DNA of 64,000 bases, taken from Isoetes taiwanensis (lineage: Eukaryota; Streptophyta; Lycopodiopsida; Isoetales; Isoetaceae). Made by a program: the position numbers and the translations under genes. Each line of letters begins with the position of its first letter. Positions within the stretch are counted from its first letter, which is position 1. The stretch is taken from assembly GCA_021234155.1 (NCBI GenBank), contig JAJEKV010000085.1, positions 1,748,896-1,812,895 of the forward strand, given 5' to 3'. The notes under the pieces are model-generated. The model saw only the letters and a list, made by a program, of their open reading frames with translations, was not told where the DNA came from and searched no databases. Positions 1-11,130 of this stretch are shown one piece after another.

Positions 1-1574
1 GATAGCATTGAGCCTTGGAGGGATCAAAAGGAGGACGGGAGCCTTGTCCCCGTGACTGCTGAGGTTGTTGCGTTTGTTGATACTGTTGCGGTTGTTGAGC
101 TGGATACTGCTGAGGTTGTGGAGCGTGATACTGCTGAGTTTGTTGAGCTTGATACGGCTGAGGCTGATATGGTTGTTGTTGCGGAGGCGTGGTCTGTACT
201 TGAAAAACCATTTTATTCCTGAAGGGTGTAGGATGCGAACGAGTGCATTCCTCCGTGGCATGATTGCACATATTGTACCTTTTACAATGCGGAGGTCCAT
301 TTGAGGAGTTGCATTCATTGACCAAATGTCCTTGATATTTACAGATATGGCACCAGATCTGAGAGCGTTGTGGATTGGTTTGTGGAGGCTGGACGGCAGT
401 CTGAGGAACCATGACGGGGGGCATGAAAGGTAGTTCCGTGAGAGCAACACCGCGAGAGGAGACATTGACCGAGTGATTGACCAATTCAATCGCCTGCTCC
501 AAAGTCTTGGGACACAGATACTCTGTCATGAGACGAATGGCAGGAGGAAGGCCCTGCAGAAACCAGACAAGAATCTGGCTTTGCGTGGGGTACTCCTGGA
601 GTTTACTAATGAGAATGTGAAGACGGTCGGCGAAATCACGCGCAGACTCCGTGGGTTGCTGCTGAAGATCATTGAGTTGCTTGAGCAGGAGTTGATCATC
701 ATCCGTGGTGCCATAGTGAGAAAGGAATGCGGTTTTCATTTCTTGCCAATTTTGCTTCCAGTGGCTTTTGTTGGCCATTAGCCATTGATGAGGGGCGCCT
801 CGTAGCGTGGTTGAAAAAATGTGAAACTTTAGTTGAGGTTGAGCATGACCATTGAGAATGGCCAAGGCCTCGAATTCCTCCATGTGTGCTTGAGCACTTT
901 GGTCCAGAGGTTTGCCTTTAGTGTTGCCAAAAGTTGGATAAGTCAGCTTCAAATTTTGAGGAGGAGATGAAGGCGAACTCCGGCGATAGACAGTGGGAGC
1001 ATATGTAGGAACATAGCTGGTGGGAACAGCCATGGGCGAGAACCGCTTGGTATTGAACAAAAAAACTGGAGGGCCAAAGGAAAGGAGCTTCCTGTGGGGA
1101 AGGACCATGGGAGCCCTCCTCATTTGGCTTGAGATCAGTGAGTTAGTAGACCGGAAGAGCATGATGAAGGGATGGAGAAGCCTAAAATTCATGAATGTGG
1201 GGAGGGCCAAAGGAAACTTGAGGGTAGCCCATCCCAGCAGGAGATGAAGAAGGTTGTGACGGCAGAGGGGTATGGCCTGAAGGTATATGAATATAGGTGC
1301 TTTCAAGAGTCTGGAAATAGTGAGGCGTGGGCTGAACAGGCGTATGATGTGGTGACTGAGGTTGAGAACAATGCCGACACACAGGGGGAGACCCTGGTCG
1401 AGAATGAGCACGAGGGGTAGGAGGTGCCGACTGAGCTCTGGAGCAGACACGACCACCCTCAATGTCATAGGCAGTGTCATACATATCCCGAACATCCTCG
1501 CATCGTTGATGGCGCTCCAAACGAGCTGCCGTTTGGCAAAGAAGGTCTTCAGGGGTGAAAGCACGATGAGACAT
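1..1574 (-). pseudogene. LTR-retrotransposon gag, partial (runs off left edge)
   Basis: Minus-strand reading begins at an ATG at about 1574 (MSHRAFTPEDLL) and continues through a Pro/Ser-rich N-terminus, a capsid-like retrotrans_gag region (about 950-450, including KSHWKQNWQEMKTAFLSHYG) and a zinc knuckle CHICKYQGHLVNEC (CX2CX4HX4C) near 310-350. A second knuckle-like Cys/His stretch follows, then a Gln/Pro-rich tail (YQPQPYQAQQ) reaching the window edge. The frame breaks near 1182, so this copy is decayed. The fold and knuckle are typical of plant LTR-retrotransposon Gag, which packages element RNA. Pol lies outside the window. Confidence 0.75.
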
Positions 1575-1689
1575 GGAAAGAAGAAAGGAAAGATCAGACC
1601 CGGCAGCGGCGACAGTGTTTGGGGTCTGGGTTCGGGAACTCCTGCAAGACAACCCTCTGTGAGGACCCTTGGATCAAACAGGAGAATCC

Positions 1690-1995
1690 GGTAGCTGTGT
1701 CACGCGGGATTTGCAAAAGAACAAAATGAAAGAAAAAGAGAGAAGAGAAAAGAAAAGACAAATGAGAACAGAACTCCTTGATATCAATGAAGATACATGA
1801 GATCTCTCAATAGAGAGAAAAACAGAGTGGAGAGAAGAACCAAAAACTCATCTAGCTCTCGAATGCTAGCTCTACTCATATATATAGTACAATGGCCTTT
1901 GGCCCAATATAGATACTCTGTCAGATCTCGGTGCCGACTCCTGGAAGGAGGCCTGATTTGCAGGAATGTTGGCGGTGCCTATTGAGGTGCCTGAA
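1690..1995 (-). repeat. Probable 5' LTR/leader of the left-edge retrotransposon
   Basis: Upstream of the gag start, the minus strand carries a TATA-like run (TATATATGAG, near 1875-1890) and then a CT-rich leader, as expected for the U3/R part of a plant LTR. I could not define the LTR ends or a primer-binding site, so the boundaries are approximate. Confidence 0.35.
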
Positions 1996-2199
1996 ATTAC
2001 GCTGACGCTGACGCTGACGGCCTGTCACTTGTCTGTTCTCTGCCGCTTCTTTGGCGTGGGCGTGGCCTTCTGCGTGGCCTTCTGCTGGGTCTTCTGCGGG
2101 GCTTTTGACAGCTGACCTGGACCTGACTGTGGCTCCTTGTTCTTGACCTGGTCCGAGGTGTGCATGAATAGTCCCGTACCAGGACGTACAGGACTAACA

Positions 2200-2658
2200 T
2201 CGAGTATTCGAACCTTGAATGTGCCTGTGGGGCGTTCCCGAGACACCGACATAAATGGGTAGAAGCGACTACTCATAAATGTCTAGACAGTTTTGCCCAG
2301 TTGGCTAAGGGCATGTCGGTTAGGAACGTTACATTTGGTATCAGAGCAGGTCTCAAGTTCGAGTCTCCATGGGTGCCTATATGCATGGATAATTTGCAAA
2401 GACTTGGTAATCATTGTGTATAGCGTTGGATGCTCGAGGACGGGCATAATTCTAGTGGGAGAGACTGTAATGCTCGAGGACGGGCATAGTTCTAGTGGGA
2501 GAGACTGTAACAGGCCCATGACCGCTCGAGTATTCGAACCTTGAATGTGCCTGTGGGGCGTTCCCGAGACACCAGCATAAATGGGTAGAAGCGACTACTC
2601 ATAAACGTCTAGACGGTTTTGCCCAGTTGGCTAAGGGCATGTCGATAGGAACATTACA
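2200..2658 (+). mobile_element. TRIM (miniature LTR retrotransposon)
   Basis: Two near-identical ~150-bp terminal repeats flank a ~170-bp noncoding core. The left LTR is recognisable from about 2200 to 2333 and ends GTTACA; its 5' end is blurred. The right LTR is 2506-2658 (TGTAAC...ATTACA). Immediately after the left LTR is TGGTATCAGAGC (2336-2347), the usual primer-binding site for initiator Met tRNA. A purine-rich tract (2491-2505, GTGGGAGAGAC) precedes the right LTR. The core holds a 40-bp tandem duplication (2431-2470, 2471-2510) that ends with a duplicated polypurine tract and LTR start. There is no coding capacity, as expected for TRIMs. Confidence 0.85.
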
Positions 2659-3996
2659 ATCAATGATTGACAGGATTGAAAAGAGAAGACGCAGGTATTG
2701 GAATGATGTGCTCACTGAAAATGAGATGGAGGTTTGATTTAAATGTGAGAACCTTGCTAACATCTTTAGACCAAATGCCCTTGTGCTTGTGAATACAAAG
2801 TACATCCCCTTTAATGTGGATGACTACACAGGTTTATTAAAAATATCCTCTATTTTAAAATATGGTTGCGAAGTGATGGCACCATCACACGTGCCATTTT
2901 TATTTGCCATGGAGAGTACTTATTTGGAATGATGTTTTCTTTCCTAGAGGGCATGTTGTGGAGCACATGCAAAGATATGAGGTGTGATTTCCATTTTCTG
3001 GCTTTGTGGACATGCTTGGGTTTGATTCCCAAGGAGCCTATAGTTAGTTGCCTTTTCATTTGTGAATCTTTGTTAGAGACACGTATTTTTGATGTGTAAA
3101 TTACATTAAGGTTTACCATTATGTATTCGGTATATAAGTTTATTTTAGTTTGGGCATAATTTATGCAGTTGGTATTCCAGTTTTAGGGTTTCCATCATGA
3201 TGGCTAGGATTTAGTCTCAGATGGTATGTTCCAGTTTCGCGTCAAGATTTGGTGATAAGGATGGATTTGGCAACAAGGATGGGACATTGAAAATAATATC
3301 ATATATAGCTTTGCCATTTTCCCTAACGCTTTCACCGTGGAGCACTCCCCCATGCTTGTACTATATCACTGCTCCTTTGTAATTCCTAGCCTTAGAAGCC
3401 AACTTGTGGCATGAAGGCAGCTTTGATACATTTGAATAACCGTTTGGAGTTGTTTATAAATTTATAGATAAGGTAGGGCGATGGTGGTGGACTTTTGCCT
3501 ATGAGAAAGACTCTGGGCTTGTTTTGAGTGCTTTTCTCGTGTAGAGGGCCTTAATTCATGGCTTCAATTGAAGAGCATCTAGGGTTTCCACTTTTTTGTT
3601 TTCCTACTATTTGTGACAGAGGCGAGGCATAAGTGCATGCCATTTTTGGGGTAAGCAGATTGATGTTTTCTTCGAGAAATTTATTCTTTTTGTTGGATGA
3701 GAAGCCTCTCTGTTGTTGCCTAGTTTGGCAGGGGTTTTACTTTCCCTTGTGTTGTGTGTGTGAAGCGCAGTTGTAGCCAGTTTAAACAGCCGAGAACCAA
3801 TTTAGCCATTTCTGCATCAAATAGCACGCAACTCCTCTTGAATACTTGGTGCTTTATAATGTTTGTAACTTATGATTGTTGAAGGTTTTGTGTTGTATTC
3901 ATATAAAAATACGTAGAATGCTGATGCTGGCATCTGAGTTTTTCTAAGAAACTTTATAAGGGTTTTCCAGTTGTTAGTAGCTGGATAGGAGCACGC
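2659..3996. other. Intergenic, no gene recognised
   Basis: AT-rich sequence without a convincing ORF. A short basic peptide could be read from an ATG near 2664 but stops after about 25 codons. A short phrase near 3330-3360 (CACCGTGGAGCACTCCCC) recurs at about 26,930, suggesting a dispersed repeat. Confidence 0.5.
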
Positions 3997-5180
3997 GTGC
4001 GCTTTGGCAGATGGCGACCAGGGATCATGATACCAATTTGGGTCTGCGCAGGTATGTGGATCGGGATGTGGATGCAATGGGGGGATGGTTTTATTTGCTT
4101 CATCTTGAAAGATGGCGCACAGGTGAGCAATTCGTTGTTGTGGTTTGTTCTGTTTCTTCTATTTTCCATCATGATGACGAAGAGAACAGCGAGAAAGGGC
4201 AACGCTGCCGCCGCCCATGTGCCCCTCTCTGCTGTGGATTCTGCGCGTGTTGATGGCTCTGCACAGATACAATTCCTCTTCCATGCCCAAAATGAACTGG
4301 GAAGCAATTGATGTCTCTGTGACACTAGGACTATCAGGGCATGATGTCTCGCGTAGTTTCTTTGACGCCCTTTCATCATTCTGTGATAGAATATATGTGG
4401 CTAGTGCGGCTGCCCTGGAGAGGGGATCTTCTGCGGATCACCTTCATGTCCAAGCTGTGCTGAAAGCATGCTATAAGACACCAAAAGCCATGAATGAGGC
4501 TATTAAGAGGGATTTCAATTGGCCTTCCAAACCAGCTGTTGTTGTGTTGGTCTGCAAAGCCCTCAAGAATAACAGGCTACACTATTTCGAGGGTATGGTG
4601 GGGTATTGTTGAAGGACATAGGTAAGGTGCACTACTCTAGCCATCTCCATAACATATCTGAATCCATGATTGAGAAGGGGAAGGATCTCTATCTAAGATG
4701 GGGTGATGGGGACATAAAATGTTTGTGTGTGTTGGATAACAGGAACTTGTTGAATAAGGCCACTCACTTTGAATTTTACCACGGTGGTCGTAGACTCACT
4801 CCTAGCTTGACATGTACTATTTGTAGGATGCTCAGGAATGGAAAGTACACTTTGAGCAGTAGCTGGATTATTCCTTCGAACAATGCTCATGTGAATGAGC
4901 ACAGAGTAAGTGGTGCCTAGAGGGTTCTCTTGAACCCCGCCTACTGCATGCCATCTGATGTCAGGACTATCCTGTTTGATTTTCCTGCAGGGTATGTGGC
5001 TGTGGAACGGAATGGTCCTAGGCGCCGGCAGTACTAGGATGATTCTGTGCCACCTGATGAACTGGATTGTAACTTTGAAGAACTTTGTGATCTATCCTTT
5101 AGCCCTGAACTAGAAATCCCAGACTATGGTATAGATTACGTCCCCATTCATACTGGGGACCACACCATGACTGTTGGTTG
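3997..5180 (+). pseudogene. Rep-type HUH (Y1) endonuclease, replitron-like, frameshifted
   Basis: Two successive reading frames (4217-4612 and 4606-4920, continuing weakly to ~5180) together resemble a single-tyrosine HUH nicking enzyme. Motif I-like: DVSVTLG near 4308. Motif II: DHLHVQAV, with the H-L-H metal ligands encoded at 4439-4447. Motif III: Tyr at 4604-4606 followed, one base out of frame, by Lys at 4612-4614 and Asp (a Y-x-x-K-D pattern). The frameshift therefore lies inside the catalytic motif; further stops follow 4920. No Walker A or SF3 helicase region is visible downstream, which favours a helicase-less transposase of the replitron type over a CRESS-virus Rep. A possible upstream exon starts at the ATG at 4011 and has a GTGAGC donor near 4121. 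Family assignment is from motifs only. Confidence 0.55.
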
Positions 5181-5274
5181 ATTCTATATGTGGTTTCTTT
5201 GCTGTATAGTTTCAACTTGTTTCTATTTTTCTTGATCATGGTTTGTGGTGGTGACGCCTTCTTACAAGGTTGGA

Positions 5275-5487
5275 ATGGAGAGCAATGGAAATTCCCAGGG
5301 TGAGATGGGCCACCCCATCCTGAGCTTGGACCCCTCTTTAATAAGCTCCAAAATTGATGCATCCCAGCCTGATCCTCAGGCATATCCTCCTGAGGCTGAA
5401 CATGTTTTTAGTGCAGAGGAGTTCATATCAAACATTATGCAGATTGGTAACGAGGCCCACAGAATTGCAGCTTCCCTTAGGACTTGA
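5275..5487 (+). CDS. Small ORF downstream of the HUH gene, unknown
   Basis: A 70-residue ORF starting MESNGNSQGEMGHP and ending AHRIAASLRT. It is acidic, with a likely amphipathic C-terminal helix (FISNIMQIGNEAHRIAASL). I do not recognise it. A CAAG/G junction just upstream could be a splice acceptor, making it the last exon of the HUH gene, or it could be a separate small protein of the same element. Confidence 0.3.
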   Translation: MESNGNSQGEMGHPILSLDPSLISSKIDASQPDPQAYPPEAEHVFSAEEFISNIMQIGNEAHRIAASLRT

Positions 5488-5938
5488 GGAGGCAGTTGAT
5501 AGATTTTTATACTGCTTATACGACAATTTCTAGTGTTGCTGGGAGCAACTTGGGGCTCCGATGTCTAAGTTCTACGCACTAAGATCACATATGAGCCTTG
5601 ATAGGGGTTTGCTGACCCAGGAGATCCGCTAGCTTGATGCTGTCATTAGGCGGGCTACATCTGGAAAACCTATGAACTAGAGCTTTATCTTCTTGCTGTC
5701 GTGTGTAACCAGGTTATTAGGCAGTATCGTGTTAATGGCGTTTGTGCCAGGTGTACATTTACTGACCTGATGAATATGTAATGCTTGTTATTCTGATGCC
5801 TTGTTATCCCCTTCGGACTAGTTTTTTTATTATACGTTTGTGGCCATGGTTACTAAGACTTGTAGACTTTCAGTGGGCTTCGGCCCCTAGGCATAAGGGC
5901 GATCCCCTCTCGTATGTGCCTTATGCCTGGATGAGCAT

Positions 5939-5971
5939 TGGCATGGCGCTGGGGTTCAATTCCCCATGCCA
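5939..5971 (+). repeat. T-arm/minihelix-like hairpin 1
   Basis: Eight-base arms TGGCATGG / CCATGCCA enclose GGGGTTCAATTCCCC, which has a perfect 4-bp stem and matches the box B consensus GGTTCRANNCC. The shape is an acceptor stem stacked on a T arm without D or anticodon arms. Confidence 0.5.
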
Positions 5972-6072
5972 CTGACCGTTGCAACTTGGAGTGGCAGTCA
6001 GTGGCACGTGTCGGATCGTCCCTATGCATAGGCTTATTATAACTATGAGGAAACACAGCATGAACAGGTGAG

Positions 6073-6119
6073 ACATGAGCATTAGATTGGAATTGGGGTT
6101 CGATTCTCCAGGCTCATGT
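6073..6119 (+). repeat. T-arm/minihelix-like hairpin 2
   Basis: Eight-base arms ACATGAGC / GCTCATGT enclose a box B-like GGGGTTCGATTCTCC. It has the same design as the hairpin about 100 bp upstream; it may belong to a tRNA-derived SINE. Confidence 0.45.
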
Positions 6120-6744
6120 CACATTGGGACGTTGTTGTTATGCTAGAGGCTTACAATTCGGTGTTGTATTGGTATGACGTCGTGTTGTATACATACCATA
6201 ATCTTTGTATACGATGCTAACCAATGATGCTTAATCTTTAGGCACCCCCTTTAAAAGCGGGTCAACAGGGGTTGATTTGACCCCAAATTGACTTGGAAAG
6301 GGCGCATAGGATCTATGGAGAGAGAATATTCCATGAACTATGCTACAATCATCGGTCTTTTATGAAGGGGCGTCTAGCCTACATCAGAATGAAGCTTTTT
6401 TGTTGTGCTTTTATCTATTATTGTATTTGGATAGTGTAGTAGAAGGCACGAGTGTATTGAAGACTCAGTTACAATCGTTTTGGAGATCCCTAAATAATAA
6501 AAACGCCCGCGTTTAATCTCTCAAACAATGACGTGTAAGGACAGACTCTAGTTCCAGAGCATATGTAGGAGAATATGCCCACGTCCTAAAGTGAATAATA
6601 GAGAGGTACAATCAGGCCTCCAATTTAGATTTTGCTTAAACAAGCAAAATGTAGTGCTTTATTGCTACTTACCAGATTTTTAAGAAAATACCCTCTAATT
6701 TGCCGGATTTACCAAGCATTTTGCAAATTTTTATCAAAAATTTT

Positions 6745-6822
6745 CCGGCATCTACCTTACAAACCAGATTTTAACAACTTTAACCGGCATCTACCTTACA
6801 AACTAGATTTTAACAACTTTAA
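6745..6822 (+). repeat. 39-bp tandem duplication
   Basis: The unit starting CCGGCATCTACCTTACAAAC occurs at 6745-6783 and again at 6784-6822 with one mismatch; a third partial start is at 6823. Confidence 0.8.
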
Positions 6823-7299
6823 CCGGATATTCTGGGGAGGAACCCCCCAAATCTGGAGCCCTTGGGTACAATGATAATACATACATTACAACTAGAAAGT
6901 CAAAGGAGGATCCAGTGGTAAAGACTTGCATACCAATACATCCCTTTTCTTGGTTATGTGATATGCGTGTCCCTCTTCTATTCTATGCTTATACTACTTG
7001 CTTGCTTGTTCAGGTTTTGATATGTTATAAGTGAAATATTGCACGTCCTCTTGAAGTCAACTGTTCAACCATTGGTACAGCGGTGGGAAGCATAGCCAGC
7101 TCACTTTAACATATGTCTCCGAAGTCAACCACAATATTTTCAATGAAGCTTCTCTCGAAGACAACCGGAAATGCTATGCCTATGTGCTTGGCTTCAACAA
7201 ACTCGCTATTGCAGATGTTCCTTAGCTTCAACATAAAAATTGAGTTCAAACCTTCTTTGCAGCTTTGCTCAACTATCAGATCTTATAGGTCCGCTAGAA

Positions 7300-9657
7300 A
7301 TGCCCATGTCTCCACTCAATTCTGGACATGGGTTGTTCTTACTTTGCATCATAGCCTTGTACGTACCAGCCTGCATTGCGACCTCTTTGGGCTTCAATAT
7401 CATTCACAGATATTCAGAGCAAGGGCAAAAACTTCTGAAGGCACATGGAGATGACAGTCGATTATGGCCAGCAAAAAACAGCAAAGAATTCCATGAAGTC
7501 CTACATTTACATGACAGATTTCGCCATGGACGTATGCTTCAAAACAATGACCCACTTATATTCTCACAGGGGAACTTGACCATAGATCTCGGATCACGTT
7601 TTGGCTGGTAAGACACCAAATATGCTCATTTCATCCTTCTATTCGAACAGTTCCAAATATAGGAAAATGCAATACTGAATATGTCTAATTTAGGATCCAA
7701 TATGCTCTTGTTGACCTGGGAACACCAAATGTTACATTTCTGGTAGCACTTGATACTGGAAGTGACTTGTTTTGGGTACCTTGTGAATGCCAACAATGTT
7801 CAACCTTAAATCCTGACAAATATCCTACAGTGGCAAGTTATCTTACTCCATTCCCACCATAATTTCAAAATTTTCATAATCCCTATCCGTCAGATGTTTA
7901 AATCCTTTGTCTCTGCTGCAGAAAGCAGTTAAGACCACACTAAGTGAATACACACCATCATCATCAACAACAAGCAGCCCTGTGAGTTGCAGCGACAGTC
8001 TATGCGAATTGGGAAGCCAGTGCTCAAGTGCTAATCAACAATGCCCATACAAGGTGCAATACCTTTCTGAGAACACTGCAACATCAGGAGTTCTGGTGAA
8101 GGATGTTATACACCTAGCTCATGAAAATAACTGGGCCAATCAAGTGCAAGCTAACATTACATTTGGGTATGCATTCAAATAGACTTAAAATCTCATGGCC
8201 AGATATATTCATATTGGGACAATACTTCAATAGATGCAAAGTTAAATAATATATTCATACTGGGAATAATTTTTTAACAGATGTGGACAAAATCAAACTG
8301 GCATTTTCCTGGATGGAGGAGCATTTAATGGTCTGATGGGTTTAGGCCTGGGACAAGAATCACTCCCCAGCCTTCTCGCCAAGGATGGACTAATTCAGAA
8401 CTCTTTCTCAATGTGCTTTAGTAATGAGGATACGACAGGAAGAATCCTCTTTGGGGATACAGGAATCCCTGGACAAAAGACAACAGCAATTGTTAGCAGG
8501 TAGGCGTTTCTCTTTTCACAATTAGGAATCAACTTCATCCAACAATTGCAGCATCCAAAACATATTATTAATTGGACCAACCTTTGAATACAGTACTGCA
8601 TACTTTGTTAGCATTGAAGGAATCCAAGTTGGAAAAGGATACGTGCAGTCCAACTTTAAGGCCATCTTTGATACTGGAACATCACTTACTTACTTGCCTT
8701 CTGCTATTTATAATGCTGTTACCACTGCTGTAAGTTATCTACTGTTTGCTTTGTTTGGTCATTTTGTTTCGTTCTATGATGCTTAAAAAATTCTAATCTG
8801 CAGTTCGATCAACAAATTCAACTCCAGCATGTTTTTATATCAAGTGACTCAGAACTTTACAACTTCTGCTACCGTTTGGAGTAAGTAACAATTTTAACCA
8901 GCTATCTCAGACAAAATAGCTTAACTAGTCCTGTGCATACCTTTTGACATACTAAATTTATTCCGAAATTTTGACTTTTGTAATATTTCTAAGCTGCTTT
9001 CAAAACCCTGATCCAAATTAGGTCAAGCAAATTTGAAGCACCTGTTATCATATTGAACTTCACCGGGGGTGCTGATTACGAAGTCTTCGTTCCTTATATT
9101 CTTATAGAAAAGGTTGGTGTTGAAGAAATTGTGTGCTCAATGAAAACTTTCTCATTCCCCTACACCATATCTGCAGGGTAAAGTAATATGTTTGGCAGTG
9201 ATGGAGTCAAATAACGTGGCGATAATTGGCCGTATGTCTTAATACAGAAAATGTCTACGGCAATCCACCATAATAGTTTGCTAATCAGACCCTGTTTGCA
9301 TGTCAGAGAACTTTATGGGCGGTTATAAGATCATATTCAACAGGGAAACCCAGATGCTAGGATGGACAGAGTCAAACTGTAAGTAAAGTCACAAGTTTTT
9401 GTGTTTTTTTCTAACAAGTTAGATGATACAAGCAGGGATTAAGACATACTTTTCATTGAGTAATAGGTTACGATATTACCGAGTCGAGTGCTCCACAGAA
9501 GGCTCCGACACCAAATGCTGAGGTACCATCTCCAAATTCGCCACTAAATGTAAGCCCCCCACAAACAACTGCGGCAGCCGGGCCTGCATCCTCAGGCTGG
9601 ATCGCAAAAAGAACACAATGGTACATTGTTTTGCTGTTATTCGTTGTGCTTTTGTGA
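7300..9657 (+). CDS. Aspartyl protease (pepsin A1 family), gene 1, 10 exons
   Basis: Exons: 7300-7607, 7694-7832, 7922-8166, 8281-8499, 8594-8729, 8804-8880, 9022-9112, 9177-9231, 9307-9378, 9467-9657. The start MPMSPLNSGHG leads into a hydrophobic signal peptide (LFLLCIIALYVPACIATSLG) and a propeptide. The two catalytic motifs are VALDTGSDLFW (exon 2) and AIFDTGTSLTYLP (exon 5). Exon 3 is Cys-rich, as in plant atypical A1 proteases. The C-terminus has a Pro/Ser/Thr-rich spacer and a hydrophobic tail (WYIVLLLFVVLL), suggesting a membrane or GPI anchor. Every junction keeps frame and matches gene 2 (56,775-59,127). Intron 2 begins GC (7833) where gene 2 has GT. It is probably a secreted or surface peptidase; substrate unknown. 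Confidence 0.9.
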
Positions 9658-10012
9658 CAAAATTTTCAAATTCTTTGACAATAAATTTGCAAATCCACAT
9701 TTTTGGATACAAGTTGACATTGTGCTGTAAAAGGGAAGAATTAAACTTAGAACCTAGGTGCAAATACTTCTAAACCATTTCAAAGGAAGAGTCAAATGAT
9801 GGTTAATAATTCAGCGATCACGATCTCGCAAAATATGGACTTGATGACAAAACCCTTGCACCTTCGAGACAAGGAAAGGATTATTGGTCTTATAATTTTT
9901 TATTTGTATTATAATGTGAACATGCATATATTCATACCCTAAACCTGAATTTTTGACGGACATGGGAGTTCACAGGTTGGCTCCCATGGGAATTTTATAG
10001 AATGTTGAATTA
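9658..10012. other. 3' flank of protease gene 1
   Basis: AT-rich, with no gene. It presumably includes the 3' UTR of the protease gene. Confidence 0.4.
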
Positions 10013-10860
10013 TTTTTTTTGAAGGACTCATACTTTATTTAATAAGAAGTCAAATACAAATAAAGATGTAAAAATAGAAATAAAATCTCAGAGGATAAGC
10101 AAGATCCACTGACGGAAGCAGCCTGCCTATGTATAAGAGCACACATCCAAATGCCTATGCATAAGTGCACACATTCAAATGCATAAGATCAAGCGCCTCT
10201 TACAAGAGGCAAGCAAAAAACAATGATAAGTCTTAGCAATACTACCTTGAGCATATTGAAGAACACGACCATCTGCCACATCCAGACCTTTGAAGGCCAC
10301 TAGTCTTCATCTTTTTCAGATAGTTCAAAGCAAGCGGCCTGATGCTAGATGAAAAGCTTGGCTTTGATACTGCGTCCAAGTACTGGGGTAAACTACCAAA
10401 AGCTCTTGTTGACTTGTTAGTGAGACGAGAACAACCAAACCTTATAAATATCTAAGATGGCCACATATGAAGAAGCAAAGCTCAATGGTCTCCATTCTAC
10501 GCTTGCATAATGGACATAGATTTGATACTCTAGACTCATACTTGTGGAGAAACATATTAACCCGAAGACACATGTGAAGAATCTGCCACCAAAGTACTGC
10601 CACTTTAGGATGAAGTAGCTTATCCCATGCCCAAGTCCACATCTGCTTCCATTGACGAGGAATGAGTTGAAGGTGCCAAGTATTTGGAGAAAGTATGTCA
10701 ACATCAAGCAGCAGCTGATATATAGAGTTCACAAGTCTGCACTTCTTAACCTCCTGATGACAAACCCACACCAAGGTATCTTTTTATTGTGGCAGACTAG
10801 ATTGTAGAGAGTCAACAACTTTTTGTCAAAGAGCTCTATCCCGTCGCCCCAACAAAAACT
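10013..10860 (-). mobile_element. LINE 3' fragment with zf-RVT domain
   Basis: A poly(T) run at 10013-10020 marks the poly(A) end of a minus-strand insertion. Upstream of it (about 10,774-10,440) the minus strand encodes the C-terminal zinc-finger region of plant L1 ORF2: a W-D-K-L-HPKVAVLWWQ stretch, then LRVNMFLHKYE, then CPLCKRRMETIELCFFICGH (C-x2-C...H). No RT core is present, so it is 5'-truncated. It abuts the copia LTR at ~10,896. Confidence 0.75.
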
Positions 10861-10895
10861 TTAACCAAAAAGCCTTCCATGTCAGCAAGTTATTA

Positions 10896-11130
10896 AGTAA
10901 CTTGAAAAGCACAAAGAAGCCACTGGCACAGAGGGCAGGATACACATAAACTGAGACAAACTTGAATTGATCAAGAAGCTATTTATACATGGATTTAACG
11001 TTTCTCTCTCTAACAAATTAAGAAACTCTTTTGGACTTACTGAATATATGCGTAATACATGTATGGTGACACGTGTCACCCATATAACTACCTGGCTAAC
11101 CATCAATGCTTTAGTTTACTAACTTCAACA
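10896..11130 (-). repeat. Copia 3' LTR (minus-strand element)
   Basis: About 80% identical to 25858-26107. It ends TTCAACA on the + strand. Immediately beyond it (11131-11145) the minus strand reads TTAAAGGGGAG, a polypurine tract directly before the LTR's TG, which makes this the 3' LTR. The distal end (~10,896) is worn. Confidence 0.8.

Larger units (their letters stand above)
5488..7299. other. Intergenic region upstream of aspartyl protease gene 1
   Basis: No gene recognised. It contains two tRNA T-arm-like hairpins (5939-5971 and 6073-6119) and a 39-bp tandem duplication (6745-6822), annotated separately. Confidence 0.5.

Noticed and set aside
2025-2276. Lys/Pro-rich minus-strand frame resembling a histone H1 tail (KATPTPKKRQR)
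   Set aside because: It overlaps the TRIM LTR and is short and low-complexity; no globular domain.
3997-5180. Endogenous geminivirus or CRESS virus insertion
   Set aside because: No SF3 helicase (Walker A/B) and no coat protein; only the HUH/Y1 motifs are seen. Kept as replitron-like with moderate confidence.
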